Position numbers and translations under genes: made by a program. A stretch of 58,451 bases of DNA from Streptosporangiales bacterium (GTDB taxonomy: Bacteria > Actinomycetota > Actinomycetes > Streptosporangiales > WHST01), in assembly GCA_009379955.1 (NCBI GenBank), contig WHST01000027.1, forward strand, positions 1 to 58,451, in the 5' to 3' direction. Every line of letters starts with the position of its first letter. Position 1 is the stretch's first letter. The notes under the pieces were generated by a model that worked only from the letters and a program-made list of their open reading frames with translations, searched no databases and had not been told where the DNA came from. Below, piece after piece: positions 36,530 through 45,081 of the stretch.

Positions 36530-37402
36530 ATGCGTTCCGAGGCGGTGCTGCTGGTCAACCCCACGTCAGGCAAGGGCCACGGCCTGCGGGTGGCCAGGGA
36601 GGCCGCCGACCGGCTCAGGGGGGCCGGGGTGTCCGTGCGCATGGTGCAGGGTCGTGACGCCGACGAGGCGCTCGACGTGGCACGCAAGGTCGCCGGCGAG
36701 GAGCCGGAGATGCTGGTCGCGGTGGGTGGCGACGGCCTCCTCCATCTGGCGGTGCAGGCGCTGGCCGGCACCGAGGTCCCGCTCGGCCTCGTCCCCGCCG
36801 GGACGGGCAACGACGTCGCGCGGGCGCTCGACGTGCCGGTCGACACCGCCGAAGCGACCGCGACCCTGCTCGCCGGCCGGGTCCGTACGATCGACCTCGG
36901 CCGGGTGGGAGCGGAGTACTTCGCCGGGGTGCTGTACGCGGGGTTCGACTCCGCGGTCAACGAGCGCACCAACACGATGCGCTGGCCGCGCGGCCGGATG
37001 CGGTACAACGTGGCGATCGCGCTCGAGCTGCGCGCGTTCCGGCCGTTGCGGTTCCTGCTGGAGCTCGACGGTGAGGAGCGGCAGCTCGAGGCGATGTTCG
37101 TGTCCGTCGGCAACACCGGGCAGTACGGCGGGGGTCTGCGGATCTGTCCCGATGCTGTGCCCGACGACGGGTTGTTCCACGTGACGGTGATCGCGCCGGT
37201 GCCCCGTCGGGTCGTGCCGCTCCTCATGCCGAAGCTGTACAAGGGCACCCACGTCGATCACCCCGCGGTCAGCACGTACACGGCGCGCCGGGTCGGTCTC
37301 GCGTCCGCGGGGGTGCTGGCGTACGCCGACGGCGAGCGCGTCGGGCCGCTGCCGGTCCACTGCGAGGTCGTCCCGAACGCACTGCGGGTCATCACCCCTT
37401 AG
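36530..37402 (+). CDS. Diacylglycerol kinase family lipid kinase
   Basis: A 290-residue kinase of the DagK/YegS family, which phosphorylates diacylglycerol or related lipids at the membrane surface with ATP. The N-terminal LLVNPTSGKGHG and the nucleotide motif VGGDGLLHLA (near 65-72) are visible, with Leu instead of the common Thr after GGDG. The loop VPAGTGNDVARAL and the C-terminal GGLRICPDAVPDDGLFHVTVI are as expected for the family. It lies between tatC and helY and probably recycles diacylglycerol from cell-envelope synthesis; the actual lipid is not known. Confidence 0.92.
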   Translation: MRSEAVLLVNPTSGKGHGLRVAREAADRLRGAGVSVRMVQGRDADEALDVARKVAGEEPEMLVAVGGDGLLHLAVQALAGTEVPLGLVPAGTGNDVARALDVPVDTAEATATLLAGRVRTIDLGRVGAEYFAGVLYAGFDSAVNERTNTMRWPRGRMRYNVAIALELRAFRPLRFLLELDGEERQLEAMFVSVGNTGQYGGGLRICPDAVPDDGLFHVTVIAPVPRRVVPLLMPKLYKGTHVDHPAVSTYTARRVGLASAGVLAYADGERVGPLPVHCEVVPNALRVITP

Positions 37403-37409
37403 TGTCCAC

Positions 37410-37415
37410 TAGGCT
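37410..37415 (+). promoter_or_regulatory. Leaderless -10 box of helY
   Basis: TAGGCT plus six bases precedes GTG 37422. The box sits only eight bases past the upstream stop, so helY has its own transcript start in addition to any readthrough. Confidence 0.55.
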
Positions 37416-37421
37416 GGAGCG

Positions 37422-40169
37422 GTGACCTCTCCCGCGGAGCGGTATGCCGCTGCCCAGCGGAGGGCCGTCGAAGCCAGGACGACGCTGGGCCGGTTCAAGC
37501 AGCTCTACGACTTCGGCCTCGACCCGTTCCAGGTCGAGGCGTGCGAGGCGCTCGAGGACGGACGTGGTGTCCTCGTGGCCGCCCCGACCGGCGCCGGCAA
37601 GACCGTCGTCGGCGAGTTCGCGGTCCACCTCGCGCTCGAGACCGGCACGAAGTGCTTCTACACCACGCCGATCAAGGCACTGTCGAACCAGAAGTACGCC
37701 GACCTCGTCCGCCGGCACGGCGCCGGCGCGGTCGGCCTGCTGACCGGCGACAACAGCATCAACGGCGAGGCACCCGTCGTCGTGATGACCACCGAGGTGC
37801 TCCGCAACATGCTGTACGCCGGCTCTGGCACGCTACGCGGTCTCAGCTACGTCGTGATGGACGAGGTGCACTACCTGTCCGACCGCTTCCGGGGCGCCGT
37901 GTGGGAGGAGTGCATCATCCACCTCCCCGAGTCCGTGCGGCTGGTCGCGCTGTCGGCGACCGTGAGCAACGCCGAGGAGTTCGGCGAGTGGCTCAAGGAG
38001 GTGCGCGGCGAGACCGACGTCGTCGTCGAGGAGAAGCGGCCCGTCCCGTTGTGGCAGCATGTGCTCGCCGGGAACAGGCTGTACGACCTCTTCGTGGACG
38101 CCGGCGAGAAGAAGGTCAACCCCGACCTGGTCAGGCTCGCGCGCGACGACTCCCGGTCGTCGCGGTGGGAGCGCGGCGGGGGACGCGGTCGCGGCGGACG
38201 CGGCCGCGGCAGGCAGCACCGCGGCGCCCGGCGGTTCCGGCCGCCGAGCCGGATGCACGTGGTCGAGCGCCTCGACCGGCAGGGTCTGCTCCCCGCGATC
38301 TACTTCATCTTCAGCCGTGCCGGCTGCGACGCGGCCGTCCTGTCCTGCCTGTACGGCGGGCTGCGGCTCAACGACGCCGACGAGGCCGCCGCCGTACGGG
38401 CGTACGCGGAGGAGCGGTGCACCGACATCCCCGAGGAAGACCGCCAGGTGCTGGGGTTCGGCGAATGGCTCGAGGGCCTGACCCGCGGGATCGCCGCGCA
38501 CCATGCGGGCATGCTGCCGACGTTCAAGGAGGTCACCGAGACCCTCTTCGCGCGCGGCCTGATCAAGGCCGTGTTCGCCACCGAGACCCTGGCGCTCGGG
38601 GTCAACATGCCGGCCAGGTCGGTGGTGCTGGAGCAGCTGCGGAAGTGGAACGGCGAGACCCACGCCGACATCACGCCGGGGGAGTACACCCAGCTGACCG
38701 GGCGTGCGGGCCGGCGCGGGATCGACGTCGAGGGCCACGGGGTCGTGCTGTTCAACCCCGACCTCGAACCCGAGGCGCTCGGCGGGCTCGCGAGCACGCG
38801 GACGTATCCGCTGCGGTCGAGCTTCCGGCCCTCGTACAACATGGCGGTCAACCTCGTCGGCCAGGTGGGGCGTGACCGTGCCCGCACGATGCTCGAGGAG
38901 AGCTTCGCCCAGTTCCAGGCAGACCGCGCCGTGGTCGGTCTCGCCAGGAAGGTCAGCCGCAACGAGGAGGCGCTGCGCGGCTACGAGCAGGCGATGCACT
39001 GCGAGCTCGGCGACTTCGCCGAGTACGCCGCCCTGCGCCGTGAGCTGTCCGACCGCGAGTCGCGCCAGGCCAGGGAGTCCGCCGCCCAGCGGCGCGCCGC
39101 GGCGGCGGACTCGCTGGAGAAGCTCCGGCCGGGCGACGTGATCGTGGTGCCGGCCGGACGCCGGTCGGGTCTCGCCGTCGTCCTCGATCCCGGCAGGTCC
39201 GCGGGTCCCGACGAGCCGCGACCGGTCGTCCTGACCTCGGAGCGGCAGGTGAAGCGCCTGACGCTCGTCGACTTCCCCGTCCCCGTGGAGCCGCAGGGGC
39301 AGCTGCGCATCCCCAAGGGCTTCGACCGCCGGTCACCGCAGGCGCGCCGCGACCTGGTCGCCACGCTGCGGGCCAAGGGGTTCGACGTGACGGAGGCCAG
39401 GCAGGCCGCCCGTCGCCAACGTGACGGCGCCGATGACGGCGAGATCGGCCGACTGCGGGAGGGCCTGCGGTCCCACCCGTGCCACGGCTGCCCCGACCGG
39501 GAGGACCACGCACGCTGGGCCGAGCGGTACGCCCGGCTGCGCCGCGACACCGAGGGCCTGCAGCGCAGGGTGGAGGGACGCACCAACCTCATCGCCAGGA
39601 CGTTCGACCGGGTCTGCGGCGTGCTCGACCGGCTCGGCTACCTCGTCGGCGACCAGGTCACCGCGGACGGCGAGCGCCTGGGCCGGCTCTACGCCGAGCT
39701 CGACCTGTTGACGTCCGAGTGCCTGCGTGAAGGGCTATGGACGAGCCTGTCGCCCGCCGACCTCGCGGCCTGCGTCTCCACGCTCGTCTTCGAGTCCCGG
39801 CAGTCCGACGACGCGGCGTCGCCGCGGCTGCCGCCCGGCGACGTCCGCGCGACCCTCGGCGCCATGGTGCGGCTGTGGGGCGAGCTGGAGGAGGTCGAGG
39901 GCGAGCACGGCGTGTCGTTCCAGCGGGAGCCCGACCTCGGGTTCTGCTGGGCGACGTACCGGTGGGCGTCCGGAGCGCGACTCGACACCGTCCTCGACGA
40001 GACGGGTCTGGCACCCGGCGACTTCGTCCGCTGGAGCAAGCAGGTGCTCGACCTGCTCGGCCAGGTGGCCGATGCGACCAGGGGCGGGGACGACACCGTC
40101 CACGACGCCGCGCGGGCCGCGGTCGGCGCGATGCACCGCGGGGTGGTCGCCTACACCTCCGTCGGCTGA
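37422..40169 (+). CDS. helY: Ski2/Mtr4-like RNA helicase HelY
   Basis: A 915-residue superfamily 2 helicase related to yeast Mtr4/Ski2 and to mycobacterial HelY. The order of motifs is: Q-like FGLDPFQVEACEAL, Walker A APTGAGKT (about 55-62), TTPIKALSNQKY, DEVH (147-150), SATVSNAEEFGEW, then motifs IV-VI (IAAHHAGMLP, TETLALGVNMP, QLTGRAGRRGID). An Arg/Gly-rich insert at about 245-280 (RGGGRGRGGRGRGRQHRG) separates the two RecA domains. The C-terminal region from 480 has the winged-helix and ratchet domains and CHGCPDREDHARW. The role, probably structured-RNA remodelling, is inferred from family. It ends the conserved pafBC-tatAC block. Confidence 0.94.
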   Translation: MTSPAERYAAAQRRAVEARTTLGRFKQLYDFGLDPFQVEACEALEDGRGVLVAAPTGAGKTVVGEFAVHLALETGTKCFYTTPIKALSNQKYADLVRRHGAGAVGLLTGDNSINGEAPVVVMTTEVLRNMLYAGSGTLRGLSYVVMDEVHYLSDRFRGAVWEECIIHLPESVRLVALSATVSNAEEFGEWLKEVRGETDVVVEEKRPVPLWQHVLAGNRLYDLFVDAGEKKVNPDLVRLARDDSRSSRWERGGGRGRGGRGRGRQHRGARRFRPPSRMHVVERLDRQGLLPAIYFIFSRAGCDAAVLSCLYGGLRLNDADEAAAVRAYAEERCTDIPEEDRQVLGFGEWLEGLTRGIAAHHAGMLPTFKEVTETLFARGLIKAVFATETLALGVNMPARSVVLEQLRKWNGETHADITPGEYTQLTGRAGRRGIDVEGHGVVLFNPDLEPEALGGLASTRTYPLRSSFRPSYNMAVNLVGQVGRDRARTMLEESFAQFQADRAVVGLARKVSRNEEALRGYEQAMHCELGDFAEYAALRRELSDRESRQARESAAQRRAAAADSLEKLRPGDVIVVPAGRRSGLAVVLDPGRSAGPDEPRPVVLTSERQVKRLTLVDFPVPVEPQGQLRIPKGFDRRSPQARRDLVATLRAKGFDVTEARQAARRQRDGADDGEIGRLREGLRSHPCHGCPDREDHARWAERYARLRRDTEGLQRRVEGRTNLIARTFDRVCGVLDRLGYLVGDQVTADGERLGRLYAELDLLTSECLREGLWTSLSPADLAACVSTLVFESRQSDDAASPRLPPGDVRATLGAMVRLWGELEEVEGEHGVSFQREPDLGFCWATYRWASGARLDTVLDETGLAPGDFVRWSKQVLDLLGQVADATRGGDDTVHDAARAAVGAMHRGVVAYTSVG

Positions 40170-40182
40170 CCGGTGGTACGCG

Positions 40183-41046
40183 TCAGCCGGCGAGCGAGTC
40201 GTCCTCGCGTTCGTTCCTGCGCTCGGTGGGCAGCACCCGGGGCAACAGGTCGGTGTCGCTCTCGTCTGGGGCACGCCCGGTCGGGGGCGGTTGCTGCCAG
40301 TGCACCTCGCCGAACGGCGGTGGTGTCGTCTCGCGCTGCGCCTGCGGTGCCTCGAAGGCGGTGCTCTCGACCTGCTCGTGCCGGCCGTCCTGCGACGGCT
40401 CCTGGCTCCTGCGGCCCAGCGACAGCCGGGACGTCAGGACGAACGCGACACCCCCGCCGACCACGCTGACGGCCGCAGCCGCGAACCCGGCGGCAGTGTG
40501 CGGGATGACGAGATCGCCCAGCAGGGCGATGCCGCTGCCGAGGACCAGGAGCGCGACGTAGGCGGCCCCGAAGGCGAGCCAGCGCCGGTGCACCCGGTTG
40601 ACGACCTGCCAGACGAGGAACGGCGCGAGGACGAGCGCCCCGCCGGCGACCGGTTCGCGCCAGTCGACGACGACGTCGGTGATCGTGAGCACGACACCCA
40701 GGACCACCGCGACGAGGGCGATGCCGGTGGCCGCCGTCATGGTCGTCCACCAGGAGGCGCGTCGATCGTCGGTGACGGTGACGGTGATGGCGGCGGTCTC
40801 CGGTGCCGGTTCGTGCGCGACGGGCGGGGCCGGTGGGTGCGGCGGTGACGCACCGGCCCAGGGAGGGGACGGAGCGTAATGGTCTGGCGGGCCCGGAGTG
40901 TGCTGGTCGGGCAGCGCCGGCGCGACGTACTCGGGTGGGGCCGGAGCGCCGTACTCGGGCGTGGGAGGCGGGCTGACAGGGGCGTCGACGTGCGGCGCGT
41001 CGCTGCGGGCGCGCCTGCCACGGGGGGCCTTGTGTCGTCCTGCCAT
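40183..41046 (-). CDS. Membrane protein with Pro-rich cytoplasmic region
   Basis: A 287-residue protein. The start (MAGRHKAPRGRRAR) is basic and is followed by about 70 residues rich in Pro, Ala, Tyr and His (PEYGAPAPPEYVAPALP), probably disordered. Then come about four membrane helices (TAATGIALVAVVLGVVLTI; GALVLAPFLVWQVV; FGAAYVALLVLGSGIALLG; AAAAVSVVGGGVAFVLT) and a second polar, Pro/Gln-rich tail. This arrangement is frequent in actinobacterial hypothetical proteins; no function is recognisable. ATG 41046 gives the typical MAGRHK start; a frame-extending ATG at 41118 would add 24 unlikely residues. It converges with helY and is divergent from ald. Confidence 0.8.
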   Translation of the reverse strand: MAGRHKAPRGRRARSDAPHVDAPVSPPPTPEYGAPAPPEYVAPALPDQHTPGPPDHYAPSPPWAGASPPHPPAPPVAHEPAPETAAITVTVTDDRRASWWTTMTAATGIALVAVVLGVVLTITDVVVDWREPVAGGALVLAPFLVWQVVNRVHRRWLAFGAAYVALLVLGSGIALLGDLVIPHTAAGFAAAAVSVVGGGVAFVLTSRLSLGRRSQEPSQDGRHEQVESTAFEAPQAQRETTPPPFGEVHWQQPPPTGRAPDESDTDLLPRVLPTERRNEREDDSLAG

Positions 41047-41159
41047 GGCTCCATCTTGGCCTGTCGGCCGCCTCGGTGGGGCGTGAGGGCCCCGTTGGGC
41101 GATGAGGATCTCACACAAAGGGGCACATCTTCACCCGCGCCGACGCTCCGTCGTGACAC

Positions 41160-41177
41160 CCGGAGTCTAGACTCCGG
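41160..41177. promoter_or_regulatory. 18-bp palindrome over ald -10 box
   Basis: CCGGAGTCT and AGACTCCGG form a perfect, loopless palindrome. TAGACT (41168-41173) within it fits a -10 hexamer and lies 27 bases before the ald start. A dimeric regulator binding here would cover the promoter. Confidence 0.65.
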
Positions 41178-41199
41178 CCGAGATCGAGGAGGTGGCGGC

Positions 41200-42318
41200 G
41201 TGAAGGTCGGGATCCCCCGGGAGACCAAGACACACGAGTACCGGGTGGCGATCACTCCGGCCGGCGTGCACGAGCTCGTCCGGCACGGCCACGACGTCGT
41301 GATCGAGGCCGACGCCGGGACGGGGTCCTCGATCACCAACGGTGAGTTCGAGGCGGCCGGCGCGCGGATCCTGCCCACCGCCGACGACGTGTGGGGCGAC
41401 GGCGACCTGATCCTCAAGGTCAAGGAGCCGATCGCGGAGGAGTTCCACCGCATGCGGGCGGGACAGACGCTCTTCACGTACCTGCACCTCGCCGCGTCCC
41501 GCGAGTGCACGCAGGAGCTGGTCGACCACGAGGTGACCGGCATCGCGTACGAGACCGTGCAGCTGCCCGATGGCTCGCTGCCGCTGCTGGCGCCGATGAG
41601 CGAGGTCGCCGGACGCATGGCTCCGCAGGCCGGCGCGTACTGCCTGCAGCGTGCCTCGGGCGGCCGCGGCGTGCTCCTCGGGGGCGTGTCCGGCGTGTAC
41701 GCGGCCAAGGTCGTGGTGATCGGCGCGGGCGTCTCGGGCCGCAACGCCGCGACGATCGCCCTCGGCATGCAGGCCGAGGTGCTGCTGCTCGACCGGAACA
41801 TCGAGACGCTGCGCCAGGCCGACCGCGTCTACCGCGGCCACCTGCAGACGGTCGCGTCCAACACCTACGAGATCGAGCGGGCCGTGGTCGACGCCGACCT
41901 CGTCATCGGCGCGGTGCTCGTGCCCGGCGCGAAGGCGCCGCGCCTGGTCAGCAACGAGCTGGTGTCGCGGATGAAGCCGGGCAGCGTCCTTGTCGACATC
42001 TCCGTCGACCAGGGCGGGTGCTTCGAGGACACCAGGCCGACCACCCACGCCGAGCCGACGTTCCGCGTGCACGACTCGCTCTTCTACTGCGTCGCGAACA
42101 TGCCGGGCGCGGTGCCCAACACCTCCACCCACGCGCTCACCAACGTAACCCTGCCGTACGCCGTCGCGCTGGCCGACAAGGGCTGGCGGCGCGCGCTCGC
42201 CGACGACCCGAGCCTCGCCAGGGGACTCAACACCTGCGACGGGCAGGTGACCTATGGACCGGTCGGCGAGGCGCACGGCTTGCCGTGGGTCGACGCCTCG
42301 CGGATGCTCGCGCAGTGA
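41200..42318 (+). CDS. ald: Alanine dehydrogenase
   Basis: Reversibly converts L-alanine and NAD to pyruvate, ammonia and NADH, usually as a hexamer. The 372-residue protein matches the family from end to end. Landmarks are [20 protein letters not shown], the pyruvate-binding Lys in LILKVKEP, His in [25 protein letters not shown], the NAD motif [13 protein letters not shown] near 173, and [18 protein letters not shown]. The GTG at 41200 has GAGGAGG seven bases upstream. Expression is probably controlled at the palindrome that overlaps the -10. xerD begins within its stop codon (GTGA). Confidence 0.97.
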   Translation: MKVGIPRETKTHEYRVAITPAGVHELVRHGHDVVIEADAGTGSSITNGEFEAAGARILPTADDVWGDGDLILKVKEPIAEEFHRMRAGQTLFTYLHLAASRECTQELVDHEVTGIAYETVQLPDGSLPLLAPMSEVAGRMAPQAGAYCLQRASGGRGVLLGGVSGVYAAKVVVIGAGVSGRNAATIALGMQAEVLLLDRNIETLRQADRVYRGHLQTVASNTYEIERAVVDADLVIGAVLVPGAKAPRLVSNELVSRMKPGSVLVDISVDQGGCFEDTRPTTHAEPTFRVHDSLFYCVANMPGAVPNTSTHALTNVTLPYAVALADKGWRRALADDPSLARGLNTCDGQVTYGPVGEAHGLPWVDASRMLAQ

Positions 42319-43307
42319 GCGCACAGGCAGGTCGGGCGGCGGTGGGCGAGGGGAGCGGCCGTGAGACCCCGCGGGCGCTCGCCGACGGCGTGCGCACCTA
42401 CCTCGACCACCTCGCCGTCGAGCGCGGGCTCGCCGCCAACACGCTCCAGTCGTACGAGCGCGACCTGCGCAGGTACCTCGAGGTGCTGACCGCTCGCGGC
42501 GTCGCCGACCTCGCCACGGTCGGCAGGGAGGACGTCGCGGCGTTCCTGATGGCGCTGCGCGAGGGCGACGACGAGCACCCCGCGCTCGGCGCGAGCTCGG
42601 CCGCGCGCGCCGTCGTCGCGGTGCGCGGGCTGCACAAGTTCGCCGTCCGCGAGGGCCTCGCCGCCGACGACCCGGCACGCGAGGTGCGACCGCCCGCGCT
42701 GCCGAAGCGGCTGCCGAAGGCCATCGGGGTGGACGAGGTCGAGCGGCTGCTGGTCGCGGCCGGGGGGCTCGGCGACGACACCACCGAGGTGGACGACCCG
42801 CTGCGGATACGCGACCGCGCCCTGCTCGAGGTGCTGTACGGCACGGGCGCGCGCATCTCCGAGGCCGTCGGGCTCGACGTCGACGACCTCGATCTCGGCA
42901 ACGCCTCGGTCCTGCTCCGCGGCAAGGGCGGCAAGGAGCGGATGGTGCCGGTGGGCACGTATGCCGCCCGCGCCGTCGAGGCCTGCCTCGTCCGCTCGCG
43001 ACCAGTGCTCGCTCCGCGCGGGCGCGGCACGCCGGCGCTGTTCCTCAATGCGCGCGGCGGCCGGCTCAGCCGGCAGAGCGCCTGGACGGTGCTGCAGCGT
43101 GCCGCCGGCCGCGCACGGCTGAAGGGCGTCTCGCCGCACACGCTGCGCCACTCGTTCGCCACCCACCTGCTCGACGGCGGCGCCGACATCCGGGTCGTCC
43201 AGGAGCTGCTCGGCCACGCGTCGGTCGCGACGACGCAGGTCTACACGCTGGTCACGGTCGACCGGCTCCGCGAGGTCTACGCCCTCTCGCACCCGCGCGC
43301 CCGCTGA
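42315..43307 (+). CDS. xerD: Site-specific tyrosine recombinase XerD
   Basis: A 330-residue recombinase of the XerC/D group that resolves chromosome dimers at dif together with a partner. After a nonconserved stretch of about 22 residues comes the SAM-like core-binding domain ([27 protein letters not shown]). The catalytic domain has Arg180 (GTGARISE), Lys204 (GKGGKER), His275 and Arg278 ([10 protein letters not shown]), His301 ([11 protein letters not shown]) and the nucleophile Tyr310. All active-site residues are intact. Its position before parA-scpAB, coupled to ald, is common in actinobacteria and fits a chromosome-segregation neighbourhood. Confidence 0.95.
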   Translation: MSAQAGRAAVGEGSGRETPRALADGVRTYLDHLAVERGLAANTLQSYERDLRRYLEVLTARGVADLATVGREDVAAFLMALREGDDEHPALGASSAARAVVAVRGLHKFAVREGLAADDPAREVRPPALPKRLPKAIGVDEVERLLVAAGGLGDDTTEVDDPLRIRDRALLEVLYGTGARISEAVGLDVDDLDLGNASVLLRGKGGKERMVPVGTYAARAVEACLVRSRPVLAPRGRGTPALFLNARGGRLSRQSAWTVLQRAAGRARLKGVSPHTLRHSFATHLLDGGADIRVVQELLGHASVATTQVYTLVTVDRLREVYALSHPRAR

Positions 43308-43524
43308 GCCACGTGTACCCGATTTGCTTCAAGATCAACTTTGCGTGATCATGGTCTCCGCCCGGCGGCCACGCCGCTCGTGGCTCTTTAGCACTCAATC
43401 GATTTGTCGACAGAGAAACTTCGCGACATCCGGCGCGCCTCCACGCCGTTCGCGTGCGCTGTTCCTAGTCTCACGTGCAGAGGGATCCGCCCCCGAAGCA
43501 CACGCATCTGGAGGGTGAAGCGTC
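43308..43524. other. Intergenic region before parA-like gene
   Basis: This stretch holds AAGATCAACTTTGCGTGATCATGG (43331-43354), an imperfect dyad (GATCA...TGATC). It shares the GTGATCA word with the palindromes at 4804-4833 and 4878-4890, so it may be another copy of a dispersed intergenic element. TAGTCT (43466-43471) is a possible -10 for the parA-like gene. TTAGCACTC (43388-43396) resembles half of a heat-shock CIRCE site but has no partner arm. Confidence 0.4.
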
Positions 43525-44595
43525 TTGACCGATCCGAGCCAGGTACGAGCGATGCCTTCCCGCACCGGTCAGCATCCGGACGACGTTCGCGCCGGTCTGC
43601 CTGACCCCACCCGCGTTGCGCCACCGAGCCCGCACCGTCCCGAAGACCCCGTCCTCGACCGTCCCGTCATCCCCGCGCCGACCCTGCCCGTCGAGCCGGA
43701 GGACGAGGCCCTCATGGCCCCGGCCAACGACACGGAGCAGCCGCGCAGGTCCTCGCGGTACGGCCCCACCGGCCGGCTGATGCCGCGGTTCCCCGAGCCG
43801 CCGCCCCTGACCGAGCACGGCCCCGCGCGCATCGTCTCGCTGTGCAACCAGAAGGGCGGCGTCGGCAAGACCACGACCACGATCAGCCTCGGCGCCACCC
43901 TCGCGGAGTACGGCCGCAAGGTGCTGCTCGTCGACTTCGACCCGCAGGGCGCGTTGTCGGTCGGTCTCGGCGCGAATCCGCACGACCTCACCAGCACCAT
44001 CTACAACCTGCTGATGGAGCGCGACGTCGGGCTCGACCAGGTGATCAAGCCGTCCGGTGTCGCCGGGCTCGACCTGCTGCCGAGCAACATCGACCTGTCC
44101 GCGGCCGAGGTGCAGCTCGTCGGCGAGGTGGCGAGGGAGCAGGCGCTGTCCCGCGTGCTGCGAGAGGCGGTCCCGCACTACGACGTCATCCTCATCGACT
44201 GCCAGCCGTCCCTCGGCCTGCTCACGATCAACGCGCTCACCGCGAGCGACAGCGTGATCGTCCCGCTGGAGTGCGAGTTCTTCGCGCTGCGCGGCGTTGC
44301 CCTGCTGATGGAGACGATCCACAAGGTGCAGGAGCGGCTCAACCCCGATCTCGCGATCGAGGGCGTCCTCGCCACGATGTACGACTCGCGCACCCTGCAT
44401 ACCAAGGAGGTCCTGGCACGGCTGGTGGAGGCGTTCGGCGACACGGTGTTCCACACCGTCGTCAACCGCACGGTCCGCTTCCCCGACGCAAGCGTCGCGG
44501 GTGAGCCGATCAACATCAGCGCACCCAACTCCAACGGTGCCAAGGCGTACCGCAACCTCGCGAAGGAGGTGCTCGCCCGATGGCACGACGCGTGA
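43525..44595 (+). CDS. ParA-family chromosome-partitioning ATPase
   Basis: A 356-residue ParA/Soj-type ATPase. About 95 N-terminal residues are Pro-rich and probably disordered. The deviant Walker A KGGVGKTT (110-117) with its signature Lys, LLVDFDPQGALSVGLG, and the Walker B region VILIDCQPSLGLLTINAL follow. The rest continues to the ParA-specific VVNRTVRFPDASVAGEPI. It starts with TTG 43525, set by GGAGG at 43510-43514. There is no parB neighbour. The gene is followed by a small ribbon-helix-helix-like gene and scpA-scpB, so a role near the condensin complex rather than in origin partitioning is plausible. Confidence 0.92.
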   Translation: MTDPSQVRAMPSRTGQHPDDVRAGLPDPTRVAPPSPHRPEDPVLDRPVIPAPTLPVEPEDEALMAPANDTEQPRRSSRYGPTGRLMPRFPEPPPLTEHGPARIVSLCNQKGGVGKTTTTISLGATLAEYGRKVLLVDFDPQGALSVGLGANPHDLTSTIYNLLMERDVGLDQVIKPSGVAGLDLLPSNIDLSAAEVQLVGEVAREQALSRVLREAVPHYDVILIDCQPSLGLLTINALTASDSVIVPLECEFFALRGVALLMETIHKVQERLNPDLAIEGVLATMYDSRTLHTKEVLARLVEAFGDTVFHTVVNRTVRFPDASVAGEPINISAPNSNGAKAYRNLAKEVLARWHDA

Positions 44596-44963
44596 GCCTC
44601 CCCGGCGCGGACGAGTTCTTCCGGCACGCCCTCGTCGCCCAACCGGAGGCCGCCGGCGCCGAGGGCGCCTCGCCGGTCCGGCTCGTGCCAGGCGCCGAGC
44701 GCGCCGCAGACCTGCGTCCCACCGGTCCCGCGCCGGCGCGGCGGGGGACCGGCAGAGAGAAGCACGACGAGAAGATCACGGTCTACGTCTCGGCCGACGA
44801 GCTGTTCGACCTGGAGCAGGCACGGCTGACCCTGCGCCGGCACCACGGGCTGCCCGTCGACCGGGGCCGGATCGTCCGTGAGGCCCTCGCCGCGCTGCTG
44901 GAGGACCTCGAGGAGAACGGCACCGACAGCGTCCTCGTGCAGCGGCTACGGGACGGGTGTTGA
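44580..44963 (+). CDS. Small protein with ribbon-helix-helix-like C-terminus
   Basis: A 127-residue protein that overlaps the parA-like gene by 16 bases. The N-terminal half is polar and variable (ADEFFRHALVAQPEAAGAEG). After a basic stretch (GTGREKHDEK) the C-terminal half, KITVYVSADELFDLEQARL with RGRIVREALAALLEDLEENG, has the pattern of an RHH DNA-binding or dimerisation fold: a short beta strand, then two helices. The constant position between parA and scpA in actinobacteria suggests a role in segregation, perhaps as DNA-binding partner of this orphan ParA. That is inference only. ATG 44580 is chosen as the only start with a ribosome-binding-like sequence (AAGGAGGTG) upstream. Confidence 0.85.
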   Translation: MARRVSLPGADEFFRHALVAQPEAAGAEGASPVRLVPGAERAADLRPTGPAPARRGTGREKHDEKITVYVSADELFDLEQARLTLRRHHGLPVDRGRIVREALAALLEDLEENGTDSVLVQRLRDGC

Positions 44964-45081
44964 CGGCAGCCATCAGCGAAGGAGCTGACGAGCGAGCCGG
45001 AGGTAGGGGCCGCGATGTGGCGAGCACCGCGCCGTGCGTGGCCGCGGCGCCTTCCGGAGGGGAGCGAGGAGGCGGTCGCGT

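Noticed and set aside
43388-43396. TTAGCACTC as a CIRCE heat-shock operator
   Set aside because: Only one arm is present; the partner GAGTGCTAA nine bases on is missing, and the next gene is a ParA-type ATPase.
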